A stretch of DNA of 32,378 nucleotides from Actinomycetes bacterium (lineage in GTDB: Bacteria > Actinomycetota > Actinomycetes > Streptosporangiales > Streptosporangiaceae), in the NCBI GenBank assembly GCA_025964575.1, contig JAOPYO010000462.1:1-32378 (forward strand). The letters are read 5' to 3'. Positions within the stretch are counted from its first letter, which is position 1. The number at the start of each line of letters is the position of its first letter. The position numbers were made by a program, and so were the translations under genes. Shown piece after piece: positions 25,055 through 32,269 of the stretch. A model generated the notes under the pieces. The model was not told where the DNA came from, searched no databases, and worked only from the letters and a program-made list of their open reading frames with translations.

Positions 25055-25675
25055 TCACGCTGCTGCTGACAGGCGGGTGGCCAGTAGTGCGCGGCCGGTG
25101 AGGATCAACTCCTCCACGTCCTGGTGGTCGAACCATCTGGCGTACGGGTGGTCAGCCACGGCCAGTTCCCGCAGGAGAACGAGGCTCCCCGTTCTCCGGG
25201 AGAGTTTGTGACATGCCCACTTCGCTGAGGTCTCGGCGAACGCCTCATCGAGTTTGACCTTGGCCTCGGTGACTTCACCGGCGATGAACTCGCGGTTGGG
25301 GGCGAGCGCGGCGTCGGCCATGATCCGGGCGGTCGGCGCTGCGGCCGCCTCGATGTCGCCGGCGAGCCGGCAGATGCGCGCCTCCAGAGCGTTCATGGCG
25401 GCGACCGGGGACCAGATGTTGTAGTCGGGCAGGCCATCACGGCCGTACGGCGTCGCGATCACCGACGTGACGGAACGCAGGATCTCAAGCGCCTCCGCCT
25501 CCCGCTCCAGCGCCCACAGGAACCTCGCGAGATCAACTTGATCGTAGAGCTCGTTCATCCGCGTATGCGACCACCGCCGGGCCAGCGAGGTCTTGAACTT
25601 CGCAAGGTAACGGTTCGGCTCTCCCCCGGGCCTGGCCGCCGGCGGAGGTGTCACGATTTGCTTGGGCTTAGTCAC
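25055..25675 (-). CDS. Helical protein of unknown function
   Basis: The 206-residue frame starts at GTG 25675, overlapping (GTGA) the stop of the truncated methyltransferase. An internal ATG 25558 in a WSHTRMNELYDQ context is an alternative. The protein is mostly alpha-helical and acidic, without signal peptide, membrane segment or metal-binding motif. It contains ALEREAEALEILRSV, PVAAMNALEARICRLAGDIE and a C-terminal HPYARWFDHQDVEELILTGR, a TPR-like appearance. I do not recognise the family. Codon bias supports a real gene. There is no clear ribosome site, so coupling to the upstream remnant may now drive its translation. Confidence 0.6.
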   Translation of the reverse strand: MTKPKQIVTPPPAARPGGEPNRYLAKFKTSLARRWSHTRMNELYDQVDLARFLWALEREAEALEILRSVTSVIATPYGRDGLPDYNIWSPVAAMNALEARICRLAGDIEAAAAPTARIMADAALAPNREFIAGEVTEAKVKLDEAFAETSAKWACHKLSRRTGSLVLLRELAVADHPYARWFDHQDVEELILTGRALLATRLSAAA

Positions 25676-25953
25676 TGACCCGACAAGGCCGCCCGGCCAC
25701 GCGCGCCGCTGCTCCGTACAGTGCGGCTTCGGCGAGAGCCGGACGGGGCCGCGGTTCGGCGCAGGAAGGCCCGGTTCTCGCGGGCGGTGGTGCGCATCGC
25801 TGGAAAGTTGGCCGGCACCTTCTCGGCGGCTTCGCGGTCGGCCGCGAAATTGTCCTTGCCCCCCAGGTAGTAGTCGTACATCCGAGCCGAATGCGCGACA
25901 TCCACGTTCAACTCGTGCGAAGCAGGGGTGTCGCCCGCTGCACTCGTCGACAT
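25672..25953 (-). pseudogene. Truncated SAM-dependent methyltransferase of the DUF574 (Methyltransf_19) family
   Basis: From ATG 25953 the frame reads MSTSAAGDTPASHELNVDVA, then HSARMYDYYLGGKDNFAADR and FPAMRTTARENRAFLRR, the diagnostic N-terminus of this actinobacterial family. The next expected part (DIGTG, the SAM site) is missing. After about 67 residues the sequence turns into a low-complexity Arg/Ser tail and stops at 25672. Roughly 200 residues of the family are lost, so the protein cannot be an active methyltransferase. The remnant retains a GTGA junction with the downstream unknown gene. Confidence 0.8.
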
Positions 25954-26045
25954 CAGGACCGTCCTGGGGGCAGGGAATGCGACTGGTGGAAGCATAACCT
26001 CCCTGGTGTCAGCCCGGCACGGCATGACCCCAAACGACGCCTGCG

Positions 26046-26870
26046 CTAGAGATACCCCCAGGCGGCGCAGATGTCCTTGAGCTGCGGGGGAACCTCCGCC
26101 GGATCCGGCAGCGGCTCGGCCGGTTGGATCCGGCCGGAGTGGATCTTCCGTGTCCAGTCACCGAAGCCGGCCCGGAACGTTCCACGGTCGCTCTTGGAGT
26201 AGTTCAGCATCTCCGGCTCCCATTCGATGCCGAGGTACTCGCAGATCTGCCCGCAGACCGCCTCGGCATCCGCGGTGAGATCCTCGTATCGGACCGTGAC
26301 GCCGGGGCGTGACATACGTGCCTCCTCGACCTTCTCCATGTACTTCAACCCGCTGTCGATCGCCTCATCCAGGCTCCAGTGCGGCCGGGCGGCATGCCAG
26401 GAGCGCACGATCGCGTAGGGGTGCCGCTGCAGGAAGACGAACCTCACATCCGGCCAGCACCCCACGATGCGGCGCCACATGAAGACATCGTGCGGAGTCT
26501 TGTTGACCAGATGCAGCTTGCCTGCCTTGGTGACTTCGCGCGCGAGCATGCAGTCCCAGAGCATGTACTCCAGATCCCGTTTGGCCAGCCCGAGGGCCTT
26601 CATCGACTCCTCCACGTACTCGGTGGTCAGATCGACTTGGAGATCCTTCAGGTGCAGCTCGTGCGGGGCGTACAGCGCGGAGTGGCCACCCATGATGGAG
26701 CGCAGCAGGGTGGAGCCCGATCTCACGGAGGACAGGATGAAGACCGGCGCGTCGAGATGCCGGTGACTCGGGTGGGGCAACGGAATAGCCGGACCGTCCT
26801 GATGGTCGCGGGTGAGCCGGTATCCGGTCGTGCGACGGACGATGTCGTTGGTGGAGGACTTCCAGTTCAT
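26046..26870 (-). CDS. PAPS-dependent sulfotransferase
   Basis: The 274-residue product starts at ATG 26870. There is no clear ribosome site upstream. The 5'-phosphosulfate loop is SSVRSGSTLLRSIM (residues ~47-60). The 3'-phosphate motif is VFLQRHPYAIVRSW (~148-161), and the C-terminal DRGTFRAGFGDWTRKIHSG carries the late cofactor-binding region. A catalytic base could be the His in APHELHLKDL. It has no membrane segment, so it would act in the cytosol on a small molecule, lipid-linked sugar or peptide. The divergent neighbour is a sulfatase. No PAPS-synthesis genes (cysD/N/C) lie nearby. Confidence 0.88.
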   Translation of the reverse strand: MNWKSSTNDIVRRTTGYRLTRDHQDGPAIPLPHPSHRHLDAPVFILSSVRSGSTLLRSIMGGHSALYAPHELHLKDLQVDLTTEYVEESMKALGLAKRDLEYMLWDCMLAREVTKAGKLHLVNKTPHDVFMWRRIVGCWPDVRFVFLQRHPYAIVRSWHAARPHWSLDEAIDSGLKYMEKVEEARMSRPGVTVRYEDLTADAEAVCGQICEYLGIEWEPEMLNYSKSDRGTFRAGFGDWTRKIHSGRIQPAEPLPDPAEVPPQLKDICAAWGYL

Positions 26871-27105
26871 CTAGACCACAATGGCCGCTTTTTGTAACAT
26901 ACGGGACGCAAGAACCTGGCAATCTCTTGGCAAATTTAGCGTTAATCTTCCGGCTCCGTCGTGCTCGGTCACCAAGTCGACGGCCGGGCCGTGATCGGTA
27001 CAGGGCGGTGCCACGGCTCTACGCCCGGTCCTGGAGCCGCTGCATCAGTTCGCGTAGGGTGCCTCCGCCCACGAGGTGGAAGGATTCCGATCTATGGAGA
27101 GATCT
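26871..27105. promoter_or_regulatory. Shared divergent promoter region of sulfotransferase and sulfatase
   Basis: This 235-nt region lies between two divergent genes of opposite sulfation chemistry and starts AT-rich (TTTTTGTAACATACGG near 26890). No clear operator dyad was found. On the minus strand 27019-27078 spells a protein-like end (HLVGGGTLRELMQRLQDRA, stop), which may be a small relic of another gene. Confidence 0.4.
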
Positions 27106-28962
27106 ATGCCGCAGCCGGGCCATCCTCGGCGGCGCCGGCCTAGTCGCCGCGAGTTCCTCGCGGGTTCGACCACCACTCTCGGCGCCGCGGCACTGACCGC
27201 CTCCTCGGCGGCCCGGCCCCCGGTCCACCCCGGGGACAGGCCACCGAATCTCGTGGTGATTCTGGCCGATGACCTTGGCTACGGCGAGGTCGGGGCGTAC
27301 GGGCAGCGGCTCATCGGGACCCCACGGATGGATCGGCTGGCCGCCGAGGGCCTGCGGTTCACCGATGCCTACGCGCCCGCACCGGTTTGCGCGCCATCTC
27401 GCTGTTCGCTGCTGACCGGTCTGCACACCGGGCACGCGACGGTCCGGGAGAATCCGTTCGGCGGACCTCAGGGTTCCCTGGTCTCCACCGACACCACGTT
27501 CGCCGAGGTGCTGCGGACCCGCGGATACCGGACGGCCTGTATCGGCAAGTGGGGCTTCGGGCCGGAGCAGGCCGGTCAGCCGAGCCACCCCAACGAACGG
27601 GGCTTCGAAGAGTTCTTCGGCTACATCACTCACCACCATGCACACCAGTACTACCCGCACTACCTCTGGCACAACGGTGCCAAGGTGCCGTTGCCGGGGA
27701 ACGCGGGCGGCCGGCGGGGCAGCTACGCGCCCGACCTGTTCCGCGACCACGCCGTGGACTTCATCGGCAGGCACTCTGCCGAGCCGTTCCTGCTCTACCT
27801 CACGCCGAACCTCCCGCATGCGCCAGGCGATGTACCGACCACCGGCGCCTATACCGATCGGCACTGGACCGTTGCCGACAAGGGGCACGCCGAACAGGTC
27901 ACCCTGGTCGACACCCTGGTGGGAACGGTGGTCGACACGCTCCGCGCGCGGAGTCTCGACCAGCACACCATCGTCATCGTGACCAGTGACAACGGGCCGC
28001 ACGAGGAGGGCGGCGTGGACCCCGACAGGTTCAACGCCAACGGCGCGCTGCGCGGCGACAAGCGCAACATCTATGAGGGCGGCATCCGGATCCCGGTCAT
28101 CGCCTGGGCGCCGGGCCGGATCACACCCGGAACCAGCACCCGGCCGACTTCCCAGATAGACCTGTTGCCCACTCTCGCCGAGCTCGCCGGGGCGCCGGCC
28201 CCGCGTGACGTGGACGGCCTGTCGATCGTGCCGCTACTCGCCGGCCGGAGCGGCACCCGGTCGCCGGGCCATCTCTACTGGTACCGAAACGACCCGACGG
28301 CGACCAAGCGCGAGATGCGTACCGACCACGGCCGGAGCTTGCGGGTGGCCGAAGCCGTCCGGCAAGGTGACTGGAAGGCAGTGCGGTTCGCGCCCGGCCG
28401 GGACCGGACCGTGGCCGACGATCGGTGGCAGGTCGAGCTGTACAACCTCCGCTCCGACCCCGGCGAGCGGTTCGACGTGGCAGCCCAGCACCGGGACATC
28501 GCACAGCGTCTGGTCGGACTGATGCACGCCTCCTGGGCGGAGCCATTCCCCCGGCAACCCTTCGGCCTGCGGATCGACGCTCCCGAGGTGCTCCAGCCAG
28601 GCCGTACGTACGAGATCACGGTCACCCTCAGCAACGGCTCGGCCGTTACCTGGGCCTCGAACCGGCTGACGCTCAGCGTCCCACGCGGCTGTCGGCTCCG
28701 CCCGTTCTCTTCCGGTTCCGCCGCCCGCCTGACGCCGGGCGAATCACTCCGCTCGACCTGGCTGCTCACCGTGCCCGCGAACGCCGGTTCCGGACCGCTG
28801 CACGCGACCGGTTCGGCCGTCACTCCGACCGCTCCCCTGCGCTTCGCGATCGCGAAGTCCTTAAGGCCGGTCTCCTCACGGGCCTCCCGCAATGCCGCAT
28901 CCTCGGGCATCTCGCCCGGCTGGATGCTGTCGGCAGGCACCTCGATGCCGACCTCCTCGTAG
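27106..28962 (+). CDS. Tat-exported formylglycine-dependent sulfatase with C-terminal NEW3-like domain, 3' end altered
   Basis: The start ATG 27106 follows GGAGA at 6 nt; ATG 27094 is an alternative. The N-terminus has a twin-arginine signal (RRPSRREFLAG) followed by an Ala-rich core. The sulfatase domain shows metal ligands D55-D56 (ILADDLGYGE), the fGly signature CAPSR with Cys95 and LLTG, GKWGFG, and VTSDNGPHEEGG. It probably hydrolyses sulfate esters outside the cell. After about residue 490 a beta-sandwich like NPCBM-associated NEW3 follows (LQPGRTYEITVTLSNGSA). From ~28850 the frame is antisense to a truncated NUDIX gene, so the last ~37 residues look acquired by a fusion event. No maturase (FGE) gene is in the window. 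Confidence 0.88.
   Translation: MPQPGHPRRRRPSRREFLAGSTTTLGAAALTASSAARPPVHPGDRPPNLVVILADDLGYGEVGAYGQRLIGTPRMDRLAAEGLRFTDAYAPAPVCAPSRCSLLTGLHTGHATVRENPFGGPQGSLVSTDTTFAEVLRTRGYRTACIGKWGFGPEQAGQPSHPNERGFEEFFGYITHHHAHQYYPHYLWHNGAKVPLPGNAGGRRGSYAPDLFRDHAVDFIGRHSAEPFLLYLTPNLPHAPGDVPTTGAYTDRHWTVADKGHAEQVTLVDTLVGTVVDTLRARSLDQHTIVIVTSDNGPHEEGGVDPDRFNANGALRGDKRNIYEGGIRIPVIAWAPGRITPGTSTRPTSQIDLLPTLAELAGAPAPRDVDGLSIVPLLAGRSGTRSPGHLYWYRNDPTATKREMRTDHGRSLRVAEAVRQGDWKAVRFAPGRDRTVADDRWQVELYNLRSDPGERFDVAAQHRDIAQRLVGLMHASWAEPFPRQPFGLRIDAPEVLQPGRTYEITVTLSNGSAVTWASNRLTLSVPRGCRLRPFSSGSAARLTPGESLRSTWLLTVPANAGSGPLHATGSAVTPTAPLRFAIAKSLRPVSSRASRNAASSGISPGWMLSAGTSMPTSS
28842..28857. repeat. 16-bp perfect palindrome at the sulfatase/NUDIX junction
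   Basis: CTTCGCGATCGCGAAG is fully self-complementary and contains GCGATCGC. Sulfatase-like protein sequence stops on its left and NUDIX-like sequence (minus strand) stops on its right, which marks it as the likely join. Confidence 0.85.
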
Positions 28963-29021
28963 CTGTAGTCGGCGTGCCGGAACACCAGCAGCCGTCCGTC
29001 ACGTACGACGTAACGCAGCAC
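28850..29021 (-). pseudogene. NUDIX hydrolase, 3'-truncated
   Basis: From GTG 29021 (AAGGACAAG upstream) the frame reads VLRYVVRDGRLLVFRHADYS, then VGIEVPADSIQPGE and a NUDIX box GEMPEDAALREAREETGL (REUxEExGU intact). The product then meets the palindrome at 28857, after which the frame is only antisense to the sulfatase. About half of a normal ~150-residue NUDIX domain is missing. The upstream Gly of the box is replaced (ADSIQPGE), which is tolerated in some members. It cannot fold as a full domain. Confidence 0.7.
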
Positions 29022-29091
29022 CTTGTCCTTGACGACCTTGTCGCGAATGACGTCCTTCCGTTCGCGACCGGTGCGGTCGATGAAGCAGGAA

Positions 29092-29120
29092 GAAGACCAG
29101 CGAGACAATCGCTGGTCTTC
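29092..29120. terminator. Perfect 12-bp hairpin
   Basis: GAAGACCAGCGA (29092-29103) pairs with TCGCTGGTCTTC (29109-29120) around a 5-nt loop GACAA. It lies directly at the stop of the MmyB-type remnant on the minus strand and looks like that gene's original terminator. Confidence 0.75.
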
Positions 29121-29320
29121 ACGCAAACGGCTGCCGGTCTCCTATGACGGACAGCAGCTGCAGCTTCTCGTGGCTTTCGGTCCCGGGGGTGGCGGTGTAG
29201 ACGAGGAGGGCTTGGGCCTGGTCGGCGTCGAAGAGGACTTGGCAGTGCAGTTCGAGGATGCCGAGGTCGGGGTGCTGGATGCGTTTGGGGCCCGGTCGCT
29301 GCACGAGATGCAGCTGGTCA
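29119..29320 (-). pseudogene. C-terminal fragment of a MmyB-type (XRE) transcriptional regulator
   Basis: The frame reads QRPGPKRIQHPDLGILELHC, then VLFDADQAQALLVYTATPG and HEKLQLL, ending at TGA 29119. This is the end of the MmyB-like ligand-binding domain (K-HP-G-LEL ... L-VYTAEPGS). The helix-turn-helix and the rest of the regulator (~200 residues) are absent upstream, where other frames take over. It ends in its own hairpin, so this is the true 3' end of a gene that lost its 5' part. Confidence 0.65.
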
Positions 29321-29546
29321 CACCGCCCCGGTGATCGCGTCCCCTAGGCAGAGGGTTTGTCACCTCTTGTCGATCTCCGAGAGGCAGGTGAGTTCTGGTA
29401 CCACCTGCGCGACTGGCCGGCGAGTGTGCCCGACACCCGCCGACCGTCCAGGTCATCGTCCGCTCGCCCGGATTAACTGCCACACCCTGACAGGTTTCCC
29501 ATGCAGGATGAGCGTCAACTCGATCAATCGCACTCCAGGAGAGACG
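29321..29546. other. Intergenic region with coding-like residue
   Basis: On the plus strand about 29361-29450 reads LVDLREAGEFWYHLRDWPAS with G/C-biased third positions and no start. It may be another relic. The 3' part carries the leader and AGGAG site of the DUF1579-like gene. Confidence 0.3.
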
Positions 29547-30047
29547 ATGACACTCACCCCGACCACCTCCGACAGCCGCCAAGATTTCGACTTTCTCTTC
29601 GGAAGCTGGCGCATCGACAACCGCAAAATAGCCGACCTGCTGGACCCCGGGTGCACCGAGTGGGTGGAGTTCGAGGCCTACGGCGAGGCCCGCCCCGTCC
29701 TTGGCGGGCTCGGCAATATCGACAGCTTCAGCGCGGCGGCGATGCCGGACGGTGGCGCCTTTGAGGCGATGACGCTGCGGTTGTTCGATCCCGGGACCGG
29801 GCTCTGGCGGATCTGGTGGGCGTCCAGCCGTGCGCCCGGGCAGCTCGACACCCCGGTGGAAGGCCGCTTTACCGACGGACATGGCCAGTTCTTCGCCGAC
29901 GACGTGATCAATGATCGTACTGTCAAGGTGCGGTTCGACTGGACGCATCCCACCTCGAACACCGCACGCTGGGAACAGGCGTTCTCCTATGACGGCGGCA
30001 ATACCTGGAAGCTCAACTGGACAATGGCCTTCACCCGCACGGACTGA
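29547..30047 (+). CDS. DUF1579-like small beta-barrel protein
   Basis: The start ATG 29547 follows CAGGAGAGACG; 166 residues. It begins with a disordered TLTPTTSDSR and then DFDFLFGSWRIDNRK, the opening of lipocalin-like DUF1579-type domains. LRLFDPGTGLWRIWWASS, a GRFTDGHGQFFADD turn, VRFDWTHPTSNTARWEQAFS and a C-terminal GNTWKLNWTMAFTR follow. It has many aromatic residues, no signal peptide and no catalytic motif. Relatives are found next to reductases and regulators; function unknown. It may have been controlled by the now truncated MmyB-type regulator beside it. Confidence 0.75.
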   Translation: MTLTPTTSDSRQDFDFLFGSWRIDNRKIADLLDPGCTEWVEFEAYGEARPVLGGLGNIDSFSAAAMPDGGAFEAMTLRLFDPGTGLWRIWWASSRAPGQLDTPVEGRFTDGHGQFFADDVINDRTVKVRFDWTHPTSNTARWEQAFSYDGGNTWKLNWTMAFTRTD

Positions 30048-30415
30048 ACAGAGACCAACCCGCTAGGTCTGTGGGACCCGCACCCGGCGGCTGGGCGAGC
30101 CCGAGACGGCGGCGGTTGCTCTACTGCCGGCGGACTCAGCGTTCGCCAAACTCACCACCTCGGGCCCCCAGGCCGTGTGGCCTGGAAATCGGTTGGGCGC
30201 TCTAAGAAAGTTGGGCGCTCTAAGAAAGAGGCCGGGACGCGGCGTTGTCCGTGAGGGGGTCTGCTGGACCCCCGGTTGGCCGGACCCAGGGCGAAAGCAT
30301 GCCTCTTTCCTGGTGCGCGAACGATTCTTGCCGGTGCTTAGCTGGACATGTAACTACCCAACGGTGACCAGGCCCGATGGGCCGAGGGTCCCCCGAAGGC
30401 AAGGAATTGAAAGAG
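30048..30415. other. Intergenic region upstream of the aldo/keto reductase
   Basis: This 368-nt gap contains an exact 18-bp tandem repeat (30193-30228) and a short coding-like stretch at ~30110-30175 (LLPADSAFAKLTTSGPQAV in one frame). No intact gene is supported. The reductase promoter should lie in the last ~150 nt. Confidence 0.45.
30193..30228. repeat. 18-bp exact tandem repeat, two copies
   Basis: TTGGGCGCTCTAAGAAAG occurs at 30193-30210 and 30211-30228, about 190 nt before the reductase start. It could be a regulator site array or simple duplication. Confidence 0.9.
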
Positions 30416-31429
30416 ATGAAGCGCAGGATTCTGGGTGGAACAGGCATGTCGATCAGCGAGTTCGCGCTCGGGACGATGATGTTCGGAGCCCTCGGCAACA
30501 CCGATCATGACGAGTCGGTACGCATGATTCACACGGCGCTGGACGCCGGCATCAATTTTGTCGACACGGCCGATGTCTACTCACAGGGCGAGTCGGAAGA
30601 GATCGTCGGCAAGGCGCTCAAAGGCCGGCGTGACGACGTCGTACTCGCGACCAAGTTCGCCCTCCCCATGGGATCGGACGCCAACCACAGCGGAGGCTCA
30701 CGACGGTGGATCATGCGCGCCGTGGAGGACAGCCTGCGGCGGCTCGGCACCGACTACATCGACCTTTATCAGATGCACCGGCCGGACTACACGACGGACA
30801 TCGACGAGACACTCTCGGCGCTCTCCGACCTGGTCCGCTCAGGCAAGGTACGCGCGATCGGCTCCTCGACGTTCCTTGCCGAGCTGATCGTCGAGGCACA
30901 ATGGGCCGCGGAAAAGGGCGGGCACCACCGCTTCCGGACGGAGCAACCCCGGTACTCGATCCTCACCAGGACCATCGAAGGCGGCGTGCTGCCCACCGCG
31001 CAGCGCTACGGCATGGGAGTCCTGACCTACGGGCCGCTGAGCAGCGGCTGGTTGTCCGGGCGCGCGGACCCGACCCAGGGCCACCGCGCGGTGACGGCGC
31101 CGAGCGCTTTCGACATGACGGTCCCGGCCAACCAGGCCAGGCTGGAGGCCGTCCACCAGCTCACCAAGCTCGCCGCCGACGCGGGAATGCCGCTGTCCCA
31201 CCTGGCTCTCGCGTTCGTCCGGTCGCACCCGGCCGTCACCTCCGTCCTGATCGGCCCCCGCACACCCGCGCATCTCGATGATCTCCTGGCAGGCGCGGAC
31301 GTGGAACTGAGCGAGGATGTGCTCGACCGGATCGACGAAATCGTGCCTCCCGGGACCGAGAACAACCCGGCGGACAATTACCTTGCCGCGTCACCGGCGA
31401 TCGAGGACAAGCGTCTGCGCCGCCGCTGA
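30416..31429 (+). CDS. Aldo/keto reductase
   Basis: The start ATG 30416 follows AAGGAATTGAAAGAG; 337 residues. This is a NADPH-dependent (beta/alpha)8 oxidoreductase. The catalytic tetrad is complete: D50 and Y55 in FVDTADVYS, K80 in LATKF, H121 in LYQMHRPD. The C-terminal cofactor part has VLIGPRTPAHLDDLLAGADVELSED. The sequence is closest in type to the yeast-like AKR13/YajO group by layout. The substrate is unknown. It stands alone with no adjoining regulator; the following gene is 229 nt away. Confidence 0.92.
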   Translation: MKRRILGGTGMSISEFALGTMMFGALGNTDHDESVRMIHTALDAGINFVDTADVYSQGESEEIVGKALKGRRDDVVLATKFALPMGSDANHSGGSRRWIMRAVEDSLRRLGTDYIDLYQMHRPDYTTDIDETLSALSDLVRSGKVRAIGSSTFLAELIVEAQWAAEKGGHHRFRTEQPRYSILTRTIEGGVLPTAQRYGMGVLTYGPLSSGWLSGRADPTQGHRAVTAPSAFDMTVPANQARLEAVHQLTKLAADAGMPLSHLALAFVRSHPAVTSVLIGPRTPAHLDDLLAGADVELSEDVLDRIDEIVPPGTENNPADNYLAASPAIEDKRLRRR

Positions 31430-31658
31430 CCACGTCCGGAAACACAGGAACGTAAGCCACCCGGAACACGACAACCAAGAAACGTCTTCTCATACCGCGA
31501 TGAGCGTGCATCTCGCATACACGTCCGGATCTACCAGCCCACCGGGATGGCTTTGGCTCGGGTGAGCTCGGCTGATCAGCCGCGGGTCCGGTGTAACTCG
31601 TCGAATTTCCCTATGCTGAGGAACATTTGTCGCGGAAGAGTGTGTTTGGGGGAGCCTG

Positions 31659-32264
31659 GTGATCCGGGTGCTACTGGCGGAGGACGTGCGGATTCTGCGG
31701 GAGGCGCTGGCGGGGCTGTTGGCGTTGGAGGAGGACATCGAGGTGGTGGCCGAAGTGGGATCCGGGGATGTGATCGTGGCCACCGCGGTGCTGACCCGGC
31801 CTGATGTGGCGGTGATCGACATTGAGCTGCCCGGGATGGACGGGCTCAGCGCGGCGGCCGAGTTGCACGAGCGGCTGCCGGAGTGCCGGACGCTGATTTT
31901 GACCGGCGTCGGTCGGCCCGGCACCCTTCGCAGGGCGCTGTCCGCACACGTCGCGGGGTTCATGGTCAAGGACGCCCGGCCCACTGAGCTGGTGGAGGCG
32001 ATCCGTACCATCGCCAGGGGCGGCAGGGTGCTGGACCCGCAACTGGCGTTCGCGGCGCTGGACGTTCAGGGCAGCCCGTTGACCAAACGGGAGGCCGAGG
32101 TGCTCCGGCTCACCGCCTCCGGGGCCGAGCCGCCCGAGATCGCGGCGCGGATCGGTCTGTCGTACGGGACCGTACGCAACTATCTGGCCTCTGCGGTCAC
32201 GAAACTGAACGCGCGTAACCGGGTGGATGCCATCCGGATCGCCACTGAGGCCGGCTGGATCTGA
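31659..32264 (+). CDS. NarL/DesR-type response regulator
   Basis: The start GTG 31659 follows GGGGGAGCC; 201 residues. The receiver domain (1-~118) has acidic pocket E8-D9, phospho-acceptor D54 in VAVIDIELPG, LILTG (Thr) and MVKDA (Lys). The LuxR helix-turn-helix follows at ~140-201 with LTKREAEVLRL, EIAARIGLSYGTVRNYLASA and KLNARNRVDAI. It is a two-component transcription factor of the DesR subgroup. It converges with a histidine kinase whose stop is 5 nt from its own. Usually such pairs are co-directional. Confidence 0.93.
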   Translation: MIRVLLAEDVRILREALAGLLALEEDIEVVAEVGSGDVIVATAVLTRPDVAVIDIELPGMDGLSAAAELHERLPECRTLILTGVGRPGTLRRALSAHVAGFMVKDARPTELVEAIRTIARGGRVLDPQLAFAALDVQGSPLTKREAEVLRLTASGAEPPEIAARIGLSYGTVRNYLASAVTKLNARNRVDAIRIATEAGWI

Positions 32265-32269
32265 GGCCT

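Noticed and set aside
27019..28002. Minus-strand open frame opposite the sulfatase
   Set aside because: Antisense to the conserved sulfatase domain. Only its last ~20 codons lie outside the sulfatase gene; they look protein-like and are noted with the promoter region.
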